DNA of 64,000 bases from an uncultured Phocaeicola sp. (lineage in GTDB: Bacteria > Bacteroidota > Bacteroidia > Bacteroidales > Bacteroidaceae), in assembly GCA_944320845.1 (NCBI GenBank), contig CALUJA010000008.1, forward strand, positions 62,001 to 126,000, given 5' to 3'. This document shows positions 9,193 to 18,997 of this stretch, in pieces. The position numbers were made by a program, and so were the translations under genes. The notes under the pieces are model-generated. The model saw only the letters and a program-made list of their open reading frames with translations, had not been told where the DNA came from and made no database searches. Position 1 is the first letter of the stretch. Each line of letters starts with the position of its first letter.

Positions 9193-11220
9193 TTATCCTC
9201 TTTTGGCCAGAATATCCTCCAGCTTCAGCAGCTCGTCGCGGTATTGGGCCGCTTCGATGAAGTTGAGCTTCTTGGCGGCGTCCTGCATGAGCTTGCGTGT
9301 CCGGTTGATGCTGCGCTGGAGCTGCTCTTTTGACATATATTCCACAATGGGGTCTGCGGCCATCGGGAGCGTTTCTGCGGTGGCTTCGGTATAGGCTTTC
9401 GGTTCGCCGGAAGGCTTTTCATGCTGGATGTCAAGCAGCACATTGTTTCTTGCACGCTTGATTTGCTGGGGGGTGATGCCGTGCGCTTCATTGTATGCAA
9501 GTTGCTTTTCGCGGCGGCGGTTGGTCTCGTCGATGGTTTGCCGCATGCTGTCCGTTATTTTGTCGGCATACATGATGACTTTTCCGTTTACGTTTCGTGC
9601 CGCCCGTCCGGCCGTTTGCGTGAGAGAGCGGTGCGAACGGAGGAATCCTTCCTTGTCGGCATCCAGTATGGCCACTAAAGAAACCTCCGGCAAATCCAGT
9701 CCTTCGCGCAGAAGGTTTACTCCAATCAGCACATCATACTTGCCTTCCCGCAGGTCATCCATAATCCGGACTCTTTCCAGCGTTTCCACATCGCTGTGTA
9801 TATAGGTGCAGCTCACACCGTTGTTAAGCAGATATTCGGTCAGCTCCTCGGCCATACGCTTGGTGAGTGTTGTGACGAGCACCCTTTCCTGCCGTTCCAC
9901 GCGTTGTTGTATTTCCTCCATCAGGTCGTCTATCTGGTTCAAGCTTGGGCGGACTTCGATAACCGGGTCCAGTAGTCCCGTGGGGCGTATCACCTGTTCC
10001 ACGATGATGCCCTCGCTTTGCTGCAGCTCGTATTCGGCGGGAGTCGCACTGACATAGATAACCTCTTTTGTCATTTCCTGAAACTCCTCGAATGTCAGCG
10101 GACGGTTGTCCATTGCCGCCGGGAGGCGGAATCCATATTCCACCAGATTCACTTTACGGGCGCGGTCTCCTCCGTACATGGCGCGGATTTGAGGGACACT
10201 TACGTGACTTTCGTCGATGACCATCAGATAGTCTTCAGGGAAGAAGTCGAGCAGACAATAGGGGCGTGTTCCCGGTTCACGCCCGTCGAAGTAGCGCGAA
10301 TAGTTTTCAATGCCGGAGCAATGTCCCAGTTCTCTCAGCATTTCCATATCATAAGTCACGCGTTCGTACAGGCGTTTGGCCTCGTATGGCTTTCCGATTT
10401 CTTCAAAGTAAGCGATCTGCCTGGTCAAATCGTCCTCTATCTGGTGGATGGCCCTTAGGGTACTTTCCTTTGTGGTCATGAACAGATTGGCGGGATATAT
10501 TTTATACTCCTCGAAAGACCCTATCCGGTGTCCGGAAAGCGGCTCTATCTCTTCGATGGAGTCTATTTCATCGTCCCAGAACATTACGCGCAGCAGATTG
10601 TCGGTATAGGCAAGAAAGATGTCCACCGTATCGCCCTTGACGCGGAAATTGCCCCGATTCAGCTCCAGGTCGTTGCGAACGTAGAGACTGTCTATCAGTT
10701 TGCGGAGAAAGACATTGCGGTCTATCCGTTTTCCCCGTTTGATTTCGATTACATTGTTGTAGAAGTCGGCGGGGTTTCCCATGCCGTAGATGCATGAAAC
10801 GGAGGAAATGACGATGACATCCTTGCGTCCGGAAAGAAGAGCCGATGTGGCGGCAAGACGCAGCTTGTCTATCTCGTCGTTGATGGCCAAATCTTTCTCT
10901 ATATAGGTGTCGGTAGAGGGCAGGTAGGCTTCCGGCTGATAGTAGTCATAATATGAAACGTAATATTCCACGGCATTGTGCGGGAAGAAGTTCTTGAACT
11001 CCCCATACAGCTGCGCGGCCAATGTCTTGTTGTGACTCAGGATAAGCGTCGGCTTGTTGATGTTTTTGATGACATTGGCTATGGTAAAGGTTTTTCCCGA
11101 GCCGGTAACGCCCAGCAGTGTCTGCGCATGAACGTGGTTTTTCACCCCTTCCGTCAGCTGTGCGATGGCTTCCGGCTGGTCTCCGGTCGGCTTGTAATCT
11201 GATATGAGTTCGAAATCCAT
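9193..11220 (-). CDS. uvrB: Excinuclease ABC subunit B
   Basis: 675 residues, standard UvrB length. It loads onto damaged DNA with UvrA and recruits UvrC for nucleotide excision repair. Visible elements are Walker A GVTGSGKT at 37-44, the beta-hairpin YYDYYQPEAYLP that clamps one strand, the DESH box near 336, the helicase motif QTAGRAARN, and the C-terminal UVR helix pair (LNFIEAAQYRDELLKLE) that contacts UvrC. It is transcribed convergently with trkH, with only 24 bases between the stop codons and no obvious hairpin. A clear promoter lies 26 bases upstream of the ATG. Confidence 0.97.
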   Translation of the reverse strand: MDFELISDYKPTGDQPEAIAQLTEGVKNHVHAQTLLGVTGSGKTFTIANVIKNINKPTLILSHNKTLAAQLYGEFKNFFPHNAVEYYVSYYDYYQPEAYLPSTDTYIEKDLAINDEIDKLRLAATSALLSGRKDVIVISSVSCIYGMGNPADFYNNVIEIKRGKRIDRNVFLRKLIDSLYVRNDLELNRGNFRVKGDTVDIFLAYTDNLLRVMFWDDEIDSIEEIEPLSGHRIGSFEEYKIYPANLFMTTKESTLRAIHQIEDDLTRQIAYFEEIGKPYEAKRLYERVTYDMEMLRELGHCSGIENYSRYFDGREPGTRPYCLLDFFPEDYLMVIDESHVSVPQIRAMYGGDRARKVNLVEYGFRLPAAMDNRPLTFEEFQEMTKEVIYVSATPAEYELQQSEGIIVEQVIRPTGLLDPVIEVRPSLNQIDDLMEEIQQRVERQERVLVTTLTKRMAEELTEYLLNNGVSCTYIHSDVETLERVRIMDDLREGKYDVLIGVNLLREGLDLPEVSLVAILDADKEGFLRSHRSLTQTAGRAARNVNGKVIMYADKITDSMRQTIDETNRRREKQLAYNEAHGITPQQIKRARNNVLLDIQHEKPSGEPKAYTEATAETLPMAADPIVEYMSKEQLQRSINRTRKLMQDAAKKLNFIEAAQYRDELLKLEDILAKRG

Positions 11221-11245
11221 GCTGTCTTTGTGTTTAGTATGCGAC

Positions 11246-11253
11246 CAAAGATA
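11246..11253 (-). promoter_or_regulatory. Promoter -7 box for uvrB
   Basis: On the minus strand the sequence reads TATCTTTG, a perfect TAnnTTTG match, 26 bases before the uvrB ATG. I see no LexA-like palindrome next to it. The remaining bases 11254-11428, downstream of the next minus gene, hold nothing recognisable. Confidence 0.65.
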
Positions 11254-11428
11254 GTATAAAAAACTGACATTCGCGGTATGTTTGTCCGGCTATTGCCGGT
11301 GAAGGCATGTCTTTTGTCCGGCCAGAAAGTTTTTTCATCCGGTCAGGAAAAGATTTCCGCAAGGGGAAGCCTCCGGTGTGGCTATGGCTGCCGGTCGGGG
11401 CATGGCTTCAGTGCCGTCTTGCTTCGGG

Positions 11429-12625
11429 TCAGAAGGCTTCGGTCATGTTGAAATAAAACAGGTTTTGCCCGTTGGTAAAGTTTCGTCCAAAGTCAAGACG
11501 CACGTTCATGCGTGGCTGCACTTCGATGCGCAAGCCCACTCCGGCATTTGGCAGTAGGCCGTCTATCTTTCCCGGATTAGGCCCCATGAATCCGCATCCG
11601 CCCCAAGCCACGAAACCGAGGTGGCTCAGGATTTTTTTGAAGCGGTTGCTCTTGTCTGTGTTGAACATCTGCCGGTATTCTACTAAGGCGATGTGCGACG
11701 ATTTGTCGCGGTATTGTCCCATATAATACCCCCGAAGGTCGAACGGGGTGCCGCTCAACACATATTTGTTCAGGGGAACATCGCCGAAAACATGCTTGCT
11801 CTGTACGGTCCATGCCAGGACTTTGCGCAGTCCCACCGTCTTGTATTGGCGGTAGTCCAGTTCCAGACGATAGAATTCCGTTTCACTCCCGAAAAACTTC
11901 TCGTACATCAGAAATCTGAAATCCAGATAAACTCCTTTGTAAGGGTTGGCCGGAACATCCCGCGTATCGTATGTGGCGAGAAATCCGAGTCCGGAACTGA
12001 AGTTCTTATATCCGTCCGCCTTTCCTCCCGCCGCCACATAGTCTTTTTGCGTGACGAGATGTTTGGCCGGATCGGTAATATGGTCGTAGTTCAAGTCTAT
12101 CTGCGGCCCGGCAAAGAAGTCGCTTTCGCCGATACGGAACAGAAACCAGGGGTTTATCTGTATCCCGCTGTAGCGGTATTGGCTTGTGGTGTCGCTCCGC
12201 ACGTAGTTCTTGTTTGTGTCATAGCCTATGCCGTAAAAGTTTTCCTGGGTATTCTTGTAGGTGAACTGCCCGAAAATGCGGAAACGGTCGTCCTTAAAAA
12301 ACAGTTGCGGCTTTACGACGATATTCAGCCCACCTTTAAACATGAAGGCCATTGCGGCCGGCACTACCGACCGCCGCATGGTCGTGTCTTTCGCATTCAT
12401 GCGGAAAGTCATCAAGGCGCTTCCTCCCACCAGTACACCAAAGTCAGGGCTGAAACTCGGCCCTCCCAAAATGTTGTAATGAAAGTTCCGCTTGGCCACC
12501 CGCTGACGGCGCAGCTCTTTTTTGCTCAAAGGCCGGAGTCCGGACACCGAATCCGAAATTTGCTCTTGCGCGTAGCCGGCGAATGCAAACAGGCTGGCAA
12601 GACAGATGATGATAAGTTTTCTCAT
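11429..12625 (-). CDS. Omp85/BamA-like outer membrane beta-barrel protein
   Basis: 398 residues from the chosen ATG at 12625. That start gives a clean signal peptide (MRKLIIICLASLFAFAGYAQ), and the -7 box at 12662-12669 would give too short a leader for the upstream in-frame ATG. The body alternates polar and aromatic strands and contains LRGY (in FDLRGYYMGQYRD), the conserved element of the surface-antigen (PF01103) barrel. The protein ends in Phe as barrel proteins often do. No POTRA repeats are present, so it is a barrel-only member rather than BamA or TamA. Function is unknown; transport or anchoring of a surface factor is a guess. Confidence 0.75.
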   Translation of the reverse strand: MRKLIIICLASLFAFAGYAQEQISDSVSGLRPLSKKELRRQRVAKRNFHYNILGGPSFSPDFGVLVGGSALMTFRMNAKDTTMRRSVVPAAMAFMFKGGLNIVVKPQLFFKDDRFRIFGQFTYKNTQENFYGIGYDTNKNYVRSDTTSQYRYSGIQINPWFLFRIGESDFFAGPQIDLNYDHITDPAKHLVTQKDYVAAGGKADGYKNFSSGLGFLATYDTRDVPANPYKGVYLDFRFLMYEKFFGSETEFYRLELDYRQYKTVGLRKVLAWTVQSKHVFGDVPLNKYVLSGTPFDLRGYYMGQYRDKSSHIALVEYRQMFNTDKSNRFKKILSHLGFVAWGGCGFMGPNPGKIDGLLPNAGVGLRIEVQPRMNVRLDFGRNFTNGQNLFYFNMTEAF

Positions 12626-12661
12626 AAATAAGGTGAAGCGTTCTCTTAACTTGATACGGCA

Positions 12662-12669
12662 CAAAAGTA
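12662..12669 (-). promoter_or_regulatory. Promoter -7 box for the Omp85-like gene
   Basis: Minus-strand TACTTTTG matches TAnnTTTG. Its distance to the ATG at 12625 (37 bases) supports that start over the longer reading frame. Confidence 0.6.
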
Positions 12670-12692
12670 CAAAAGTTCGGTGAAATAATGAA

Positions 12693-12719
12693 GATTCCGT
12701 AACAAGACTTTACAGAATC
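12693..12719. repeat. Imperfect dyad between divergent genes
   Basis: GATTCCGTAA and TTACAGAATC form a 10-bp inverted repeat with one mismatch and a 7-base centre. It lies between the two divergent promoters (Omp85-like gene and pepT), so it could be an operator or a small transcript hairpin. No regulator is identified. Confidence 0.35.
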
Positions 12720-12749
12720 CGCCTCTTTTTAATAAAAAATGGTAACGGG

Positions 12750-12781
12750 TTTGTCTATTCGGCAGCTATTTCTTACCTTTA
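12750..12781 (+). promoter_or_regulatory. Promoter for pepT-gcvT
   Basis: TTTG at 12750-12753 and TACCTTTA at 12774-12781 are separated by 20 bases, the standard Bacteroides -33/-7 spacing. The last base of the -7 box departs from consensus. The pepT ATG follows 33 bases later. Confidence 0.6.
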
Positions 12782-12814
12782 CATAATGAATAAACAAAAA
12801 GTAAAAAGAATATC

Positions 12815-14041
12815 ATGACAGTAATAGAACGCTTTTTAAAGTATGTGACTTTTGATACCCAGTCTGACGAATTGTCTGACACTACGCCCAGCACATCCAA
12901 ACAGATGGTTTTCGCGCAGTATCTGAAGACGGAGCTTGAAGAACTTGGACTGGATGACATATCTCTGGATGAGAACGGCTATTTGTTTGCCACTCTTCCG
13001 TCGAATGTAGACCGGCCGATTCCTGTGGTCGGCTTTATTGCCCATATGGACACCAGTCCCGACATGAGCGGGGAAAATGTAAATCCCCGCATTGTGAAAA
13101 ACTACGACGGTTCGGATATCACTCTCTGTGAAGAGGAGGGTATCGTTCTTTCCCCGAAGCGTTTCCCTGAACTGTCGGCGCATGTCGGTGAAGATCTCAT
13201 AGTAACCGACGGGCGTACCTTGCTCGGAGCGGACGACAAGGCGGGGATAGCCGAGATTGTTGGCGCGATGGCCTATCTGAAGGCGCATCCGGAAATCCCG
13301 CATGGCACAATCCGCATCGGCTTCAATCCGGATGAAGAAATCGGTTTGGGAGCTCATAAATTTGATGTGGAAAGGTTTGGGGCAAAGTGGGCCTATACAA
13401 TGGATGGAGGAGAAGTGGGTGAACTGGAGTTTGAGAATTTTAATGCCGCCGCCGCCAAAGTCCAGATAAAGGGGCGCAACGTGCATCCCGGCTATGCGAA
13501 GGGCAAGATGACGAACGCGCTTCTGGTGGCCAATGAGTTTGTCTCCATGCTTCCTGCCGGTGAGACGCCTGCAAACACAGAGGGGTATGAAGGATTTTAT
13601 CATTTGATAGGCATGTCGGGAGAGGTGGAACAGGCATCCTTGTCGTATATCATCCGTGACCACGACCGGAAGAAGTTTGAAACGCGCAAGGCTTTTATGG
13701 AAGAATGTGCCGGGCGCATCAATGAAAAATACGGAGAACCTTTGGTAACGGTGGAACTGAAAGACCAATACTATAATATGCGCCAGCAGGTAGAGCCTTT
13801 GATGCATATCATAGACCTTGCTTTTGCCGCTATGCAGGAAGCCGGAGTAGAGCCACACGTGAAGGCTATCCGTGGCGGAACGGACGGTGCGCAGCTTTCT
13901 TTTAAAGGTTTGCCTTGTCCGAACATCTTTGCCGGAGGCCTGAACTTTCACGGCCGCTATGAGTTTGTGCCCGTTCAGTCTATAGAAAAGGCGATGAATG
14001 TGGTGGTGAAAATAGCGGAACTGACTGCACGAAGATATTAA
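12815..14041 (+). CDS. pepT: Peptidase T (tripeptide aminopeptidase)
   Basis: 408 residues, typical PepT length, no signal peptide, so cytoplasmic. It removes N-terminal residues from tripeptides using two zinc ions. Metal-site motifs of the M20 family are present: HMD with His77 and Asp79, [15 protein letters not shown], and FHGRYEFVP near the C-terminus. gcvT follows after 30 bases. It likely completes breakdown of peptides imported by the POT transporter (18998-20545); that link is inferred. Confidence 0.95.
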   Translation: MTVIERFLKYVTFDTQSDELSDTTPSTSKQMVFAQYLKTELEELGLDDISLDENGYLFATLPSNVDRPIPVVGFIAHMDTSPDMSGENVNPRIVKNYDGSDITLCEEEGIVLSPKRFPELSAHVGEDLIVTDGRTLLGADDKAGIAEIVGAMAYLKAHPEIPHGTIRIGFNPDEEIGLGAHKFDVERFGAKWAYTMDGGEVGELEFENFNAAAAKVQIKGRNVHPGYAKGKMTNALLVANEFVSMLPAGETPANTEGYEGFYHLIGMSGEVEQASLSYIIRDHDRKKFETRKAFMEECAGRINEKYGEPLVTVELKDQYYNMRQQVEPLMHIIDLAFAAMQEAGVEPHVKAIRGGTDGAQLSFKGLPCPNIFAGGLNFHGRYEFVPVQSIEKAMNVVVKIAELTARRY

Positions 14042-14071
14042 TATAATTCATTCCTTTAAATTGAACAGACT

Positions 14072-15157
14072 ATGAAAACAACTCCTTTTACCGAGAAGCA
14101 CATTTCATTAGGAGCGAAAATGCATGAGTTCGCAGGCTATAACATGCCTATTGAGTATTCCGGAATCATTGACGAGCATCTGACCGTATGTAATGCGGTA
14201 GGAGTCTTTGATGTTTCCCATATGGGAGAGTTTTGGGTAAAGGGCCCTCATGCCCTTGACTTCATTCAGCAGGTTACTTCGAATAATGCAGCCGTACTTA
14301 CTCCCGGAAAAGTGCAGTATACTTGCTTTCCAAACGAAACGGGGGGTATAGTGGATGATTTGCTTGTCTATGCTTACGAGCCGGATAAATATATGTTGGT
14401 GGTCAATGCTGCTAATATAGAAAAAGACTGGAACTGGTGTGTATCCCATAACCAGGCAGGGGCAGAACTGGAGAATTCATCCGACCGGATGGCGCAGCTT
14501 GCCGTGCAAGGCCCGAAAGCGCTTGCCGCATTGCAGAAGCTTACTCCGATTGACCTGAGCGGAATACCTTATTATACGTTCCGTGTAGGGGAATTCGCCG
14601 GAATTCCGAATGTGATAATCTCGAATACCGGCTATACGGGAGCGGGAGGCTTCGAGCTTTACTTTTATCCGCAAGACGCGATGGCCATCTGGGATGCCAT
14701 ATTCGAGGCCGGCGCTGAATTCGGCATCAAGCCGATAGGCTTGGGCGCCAGAGACACGCTTCGTCTGGAAATGGGATTTTGCCTGTATGGAAACGACATT
14801 GACGACACGACTTCGCCGATTGAGGCCGGACTGGGATGGATTACCAAGTTTGTAGACGGGAAGAACTTTACCAATCGGGCCGCCTTGGAGCGTCAGAAAG
14901 CGGAGGGAGTGACCCGCAAGCTCGTGGGTTTTGAAATGATAGACCGCGGCATTCCCCGTCATGGATATACGTTGACCGATGGGGAAGGAAGGCCGATAGG
15001 GCATGTCACTTCCGGCACCATGTCGCCAACCCGAAAGATTGGCATAGGAATGGGGTATGTGGAAACCGCATTCTCAAAACCTGGTACGGAGATTTATCTC
15101 GACAACCGCGGGCGCAAGCTGAAAGCACAGGTGGTCAAGCCGCCTTTCCGCAAATGA
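14072..15157 (+). CDS. gcvT: Glycine cleavage system T protein (aminomethyltransferase)
   Basis: 361 residues, normal for GcvT. It transfers the methylene group from H-protein-bound aminomethyl lipoate to tetrahydrofolate. The N-terminal stretch [16 protein letters not shown] and the segment [11 protein letters not shown] are diagnostic of this family and set it apart from folate-binding YgfZ proteins. gcvH and gcvP are not in the window. It is expressed behind pepT and followed by a strong terminator. Confidence 0.95.
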   Translation: MKTTPFTEKHISLGAKMHEFAGYNMPIEYSGIIDEHLTVCNAVGVFDVSHMGEFWVKGPHALDFIQQVTSNNAAVLTPGKVQYTCFPNETGGIVDDLLVYAYEPDKYMLVVNAANIEKDWNWCVSHNQAGAELENSSDRMAQLAVQGPKALAALQKLTPIDLSGIPYYTFRVGEFAGIPNVIISNTGYTGAGGFELYFYPQDAMAIWDAIFEAGAEFGIKPIGLGARDTLRLEMGFCLYGNDIDDTTSPIEAGLGWITKFVDGKNFTNRAALERQKAEGVTRKLVGFEMIDRGIPRHGYTLTDGEGRPIGHVTSGTMSPTRKIGIGMGYVETAFSKPGTEIYLDNRGRKLKAQVVKPPFRK

Positions 15158-15165
15158 TTTGCCGG

Positions 15166-15205
15166 GAACGCAGGAGCTTAAAGCGGGTTCCTGCGTTCTT
15201 TTTTT
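15166..15205 (+). terminator. Rho-independent terminator after gcvT
   Basis: GAACGCAGGA pairs perfectly with TCCTGCGTTC and is followed by seven T residues, a textbook intrinsic terminator. It closes the pepT-gcvT unit. Confidence 0.92.
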
Positions 15206-15237
15206 GTTTTTGTATGGACAGAAACGAATTTTCTCTC

Positions 15238-15245
15238 TATATTTG
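15238..15245 (+). promoter_or_regulatory. Promoter -7 box for tatA
   Basis: TATATTTG is a perfect -7 match, 35 bases upstream of the ATG at 15281. It supports that ATG, since the longer in-frame start at 15245 would lie inside the promoter. Confidence 0.7.
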
Positions 15246-15280
15246 TGCGTGAAACATCAAGAAGTAATAGCAAGAAAGTT

Positions 15281-15493
15281 ATGGATACATTATTGTTTTT
15301 AGGGCTCGGCACACAAGAGATACTTATCATCTTGCTGGTTATACTGCTTCTCTTTGGCGGGAAGAAAATACCGGAGCTTATGAAAGGTATGGGAAAGGGA
15401 ATAAAGAGCTTTAAGGAAGGAATCAACGGAATAGGTGAAGACAACGATTCTGCCGCCGGAAATAAGGATACGAAGAAGGAAGAAACGAAGTGA
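15281..15493 (+). CDS. tatA: Sec-independent translocase protein TatA/E
   Basis: A 70-residue protein with one N-terminal membrane helix, then the Phe-Gly hinge ([17 protein letters not shown]), an amphipathic helix and a charged tail, the TatA layout. TatA assembles into the pore that lets folded twin-arginine substrates cross the inner membrane. No tatB or tatC lies nearby. The M23 peptidase gene starts in a GTGA overlap with its stop codon. Confidence 0.9.
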   Translation: MDTLLFLGLGTQEILIILLVILLLFGGKKIPELMKGMGKGIKSFKEGINGIGEDNDSAAGNKDTKKEETK

Positions 15494-17187
15494 GAAGGAA
15501 GATGCAAGGTGGGATTACTGCCTTTTTGCGGAAGTGGATACTGGCATTCGCGGTGGCGGGAAGCTTCTTTTCGGTACGCGCACAGGATTCTTTGCGGATG
15601 GAGGTGTGTTCTCCTTTTGATTTCCCGCTGCTGTTGAGCGCGAACTTCGGGGAACTGCGTCCGAATCACTTTCACAACGGGCTGGATATAAAGACGCAAG
15701 GCGTGACGGGCAAGCCGATTCGTTGCATTGCCGACGGGTATGTGTCGCGCATTGCGGTGTTTCACGGCGGGTATGGACAGGCAATCTACGTGAATCATCC
15801 TGACGGGCTGACTTCCGTATACGGACACATTGTAGCTTTTGCCCCGAAGATACAGCGGTATTTGCGGGAGCATCAGTATGCCAATGAAACTTTTACGTGC
15901 AGTCTGACCTTTACTCCCGACCAGTTTCCCGTAAGACGGGGAGAGGTGATTGCTTTGAGCGGCAACGAGGGGTCGTCGGCCGGGCCTCATCTGCACTTGG
16001 AGTTGAGGCGGACGGATACGGAGGAATATATTGACCCCATGCCTTATTTCAGTCGTTTCCTTAAGGATACGAAGCCTCCCCGCGCCAGTCTTGTGGCTCT
16101 TTATCCGCTGCCGGGAGAAGGCATGATAGACGGTCTGCAGCGGAAGAAGCTGATTCCTGTGGCTTCACTGGGGCAGCCGGTCACAGCATGGGGACAGATT
16201 TATGCGGGCATCAGTGCGAAAGACTATATGGACGGGACATCCAATTTTTATGGAGTGCATTCCGTCACGCTTTTTGTCGATTCAAAACAGATTTTTAGCA
16301 GTGAGACAAACTGCGTTTCGCCCGATGAAAACCGCATGATAAACGGGTTTACCGATTATGACGAGCTGATGCGGACACGCCGCCTTATTATGCGCTCGTA
16401 TATTTTGCCGGGGAACCGTCTGCGCTTGCTGCATGCCGGCGAGCATCGGGGAGTTGTAACGATAGACGAGGAAAGGGATTATCGCTTCTGTTACGTGCTG
16501 GAAGACAATTTTGGAAACCGGAGTACGTACCGTTTTACCGTGAGGGGACGCAGGCAGCCGATACCGGAATATGTCCCGGATGCGGATAAGATGCTTCGCT
16601 GGAACCGTGCAAATGTGGTGCAGGAGCCGGGAATGGAACTGGTTGTCCCCCGCGGATATGTATATGATGATGCAGAACTTCATACTTCGGTAGGTGGAGA
16701 CAGCGCTTCCGTATCTTTCGACTATACGATTGACGCGGGAAACACGCCGCTGCATGGTTACTGTGACCTTTTTATCGGTGTCCGGCATCTGCCTGTGGCC
16801 GACACGACCAAGTATTATATTGTGGAAAAGTCGGGCAAACGCCGTGCTTCGATGGGAGGCAAGTATGAAAACGGATGGGTAAAGGCCCGGATTCGTACGT
16901 TGGGATGCTTCAGCGTGGCCGTAGATACGGTTCCTCCCCGCGTTGTTCCCGTCGGGATGAATACTTGGCGCACGAGTCGGAACATCCGTTTCCGGACGGG
17001 CGATGCCGAGACCGGCGTCGCGTCTTATAAAGTCTGTATCGACGGGCAGTTTGTCCTTTTCGGACTGAAGAAAGGGATGCTTGTCATACAAGACCCGCAG
17101 CGGGTCAAGCGGGGCGTTCCCCATCGTGCGGAAGTGGTTGTGACAGACTATTGCGGAAATGAGACGCGGAAATCTTTCCGTTTCTGA
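15490..17187 (+). CDS. M23 (LytM-type) metallopeptidase, secreted
   Basis: About 565 residues. An N-terminal hydrophobic signal ends near VRAQD. The LytM domain follows: HFHNGLD (first zinc ligands), YGHIV and GPHLHLELR (catalytic and last ligand His) within residues 55 to about 175. The remaining 380 residues are beta-rich, with Ig-like character, and probably bind or position the substrate. Family members cut peptidoglycan cross-links. The start is either GTG at 15490, overlapping tatA, or ATG at 15502; both keep the signal. Confidence 0.88.
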   Translation: MRRKMQGGITAFLRKWILAFAVAGSFFSVRAQDSLRMEVCSPFDFPLLLSANFGELRPNHFHNGLDIKTQGVTGKPIRCIADGYVSRIAVFHGGYGQAIYVNHPDGLTSVYGHIVAFAPKIQRYLREHQYANETFTCSLTFTPDQFPVRRGEVIALSGNEGSSAGPHLHLELRRTDTEEYIDPMPYFSRFLKDTKPPRASLVALYPLPGEGMIDGLQRKKLIPVASLGQPVTAWGQIYAGISAKDYMDGTSNFYGVHSVTLFVDSKQIFSSETNCVSPDENRMINGFTDYDELMRTRRLIMRSYILPGNRLRLLHAGEHRGVVTIDEERDYRFCYVLEDNFGNRSTYRFTVRGRRQPIPEYVPDADKMLRWNRANVVQEPGMELVVPRGYVYDDAELHTSVGGDSASVSFDYTIDAGNTPLHGYCDLFIGVRHLPVADTTKYYIVEKSGKRRASMGGKYENGWVKARIRTLGCFSVAVDTVPPRVVPVGMNTWRTSRNIRFRTGDAETGVASYKVCIDGQFVLFGLKKGMLVIQDPQRVKRGVPHRAEVVVTDYCGNETRKSFRF

Positions 17188-17212
17188 AGACAATAATCAA
17201 AAGAGATAGTAT

Positions 17213-18859
17213 ATGATGAAGAAAAGATTGATTTCGGCTGTCCTGTTGTTGGCGGCCTTTGTGACGAGCGGATGGGCATGCACCAATTTCATTGTCGGCA
17301 AGAACGCTTCTGCCGACGGCTCTGTTCTGGTTTCTTATTCGGCCGATTCATACGGTCTGTTCGGTTTCCTTTGCCATTATCCGGCGGCTGTGCATCCGGC
17401 AGGAACGATGCGCAACATTTATGAATGGGATACCGGCAAGTTTTTGGGGCAGATAAAGGAGGCGAAACAGACATATAATGTCATCGGCAACATGAACGAG
17501 TTTCAGGTGACAATAGGCGAAACCACTTTTGGCGGGCGTCCGGAGTTGGTTGACTCTACAGGAATCATGGATTACGGCAGTCTGATATATGTTGCCCTAC
17601 AGCGTTCGCGCACGGCGAAAGAGGCAATCAAGGTGATGACCGACCTGGTAAAGGAATACGGCTATTACAGCAGCGGCGAATCGTTCTCGATTGCCGACCC
17701 GAATGAAGCTTGGATTATGGAGATGATAGGCAAGGGGCCGGGCGTGAAAGGTGCCGTATGGGTGGCTGTCCGCATTCCGGATGACTGCATTGCGGCTCAT
17801 GCCAACCAGAGTCGTATTCATAAGTTTGATATGAGCGACAAGGAAAACTGTCTGTATTCTCCCGATGTCATCTCGTTTGCCCGTGAAAAAGGTTATTTTT
17901 CGGGAAAGAATACAGACTTTAGCTTTGCCGACGCTTATTGTCCGCTGACATTCGATAATGTCCGCTTTTGCGAGGCTCGGGTGTGGAGCTTTTATAATAT
18001 GTTCAGCAAGGCGACCGGACAGGCTTATCTTTCTCATATAATGGGTGAAAGTAAGGAGCCTATGCCTTTGTATGTCAAGCCAGACCGGAAGATTTCCGTA
18101 CGCGACATCCAGCATGCCATGCGCGACCATTATGAAGGAACGCCTCTTGACATCACAAAAGACTGTGGGGCGGGAGCGTTCAACATGCCTTACCGGCTTT
18201 CTCCGCTGAGCTTTAAGGTCGATGGCAAGGAGTATTTCAACGAGCGGCCTATATCCACCCAGCAGTCGGGCTTTGTCTTTGTGTCTCAGATGCGTTCTTC
18301 CATGCCCGATGTCGTAGGCGGAGTGTTGTGGTTCGGCCTTGACGATGCGAATATGACAGTCTTTACTCCGGTGTATTGCAATACCGACCGGGTTCCTTTC
18401 CAATATGCGCAGGGAAACGGTGATTGCGTGACATTTTCTTGGGATTCCGCTTTCTGGATTTATAACTGGGTGGCCGATATGATTCGTCCCCGTTATTCAC
18501 TGATGATAGACGATATGCGTACCGTTCAAGACCAATTGGAAGATATGTATGCCAATGCACAGGCTGGTATAGAGAATGCTGCACTGAAACTTTATCAGGA
18601 AAATCCGCAGAAAGCGAAGGAGTTTTTGACCGACTATACGGCGATGACGGCACAGACGGCTGTAGAAAGCTGGAAAAAGCTTGCCGAGTTTTTGATTGTC
18701 CGTTATAACGACGGAGTGGTGAAGCGTGTGAAAGACGGTCGCCTGGTTCGTCCCGAAACCGGGAACAGTGCGCCGCTTGACCGTCCGGGATATAGCGAAG
18801 ATTTTTTGCGTAGGATTGTGAATGAAACGGGAGACCGCTATCTGATGAAGAAGTGGTGA
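17213..18859 (+). CDS. C69-family dipeptidase, secreted
   Basis: 548 residues. After a signal peptide (residues 1-22) the mature protein would begin at Cys23 in ACTNFIVGK, the N-terminal nucleophile expected of family C69 (PepD/U34). The following SADGSVLVSYSAD stretch is also typical. It hydrolyses dipeptides, here in the periplasm. The gene follows the M23 peptidase by 25 bases and is closed by a 15-bp hairpin, so tatA, the M23 peptidase and this dipeptidase are probably one transcript. Confidence 0.88.
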   Translation: MMKKRLISAVLLLAAFVTSGWACTNFIVGKNASADGSVLVSYSADSYGLFGFLCHYPAAVHPAGTMRNIYEWDTGKFLGQIKEAKQTYNVIGNMNEFQVTIGETTFGGRPELVDSTGIMDYGSLIYVALQRSRTAKEAIKVMTDLVKEYGYYSSGESFSIADPNEAWIMEMIGKGPGVKGAVWVAVRIPDDCIAAHANQSRIHKFDMSDKENCLYSPDVISFAREKGYFSGKNTDFSFADAYCPLTFDNVRFCEARVWSFYNMFSKATGQAYLSHIMGESKEPMPLYVKPDRKISVRDIQHAMRDHYEGTPLDITKDCGAGAFNMPYRLSPLSFKVDGKEYFNERPISTQQSGFVFVSQMRSSMPDVVGGVLWFGLDDANMTVFTPVYCNTDRVPFQYAQGNGDCVTFSWDSAFWIYNWVADMIRPRYSLMIDDMRTVQDQLEDMYANAQAGIENAALKLYQENPQKAKEFLTDYTAMTAQTAVESWKKLAEFLIVRYNDGVVKRVKDGRLVRPETGNSAPLDRPGYSEDFLRRIVNETGDRYLMKKW

Positions 18860-18882
18860 GCATATATAAATAATGTGATGAT

Positions 18883-18923
18883 GACAGCAAAGCCCGGCCT
18901 TCAGCAGACCGGGCTTTGCTGTC
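18883..18923. terminator. Bidirectional terminator hairpin
   Basis: GACAGCAAAGCCCGG pairs perfectly over 15 bp with CCGGGCTTTGCTGTC. It lies between the convergent C69 dipeptidase and POT transporter genes. The T run is weak on the plus side. Confidence 0.75.
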
Positions 18924-18997
18924 GTCTGACTTTTATGTCGGAATTATGGAATTTTCATTCACATTGCTTTAGAGAGAAATAGCGCATAAGGGATGGG

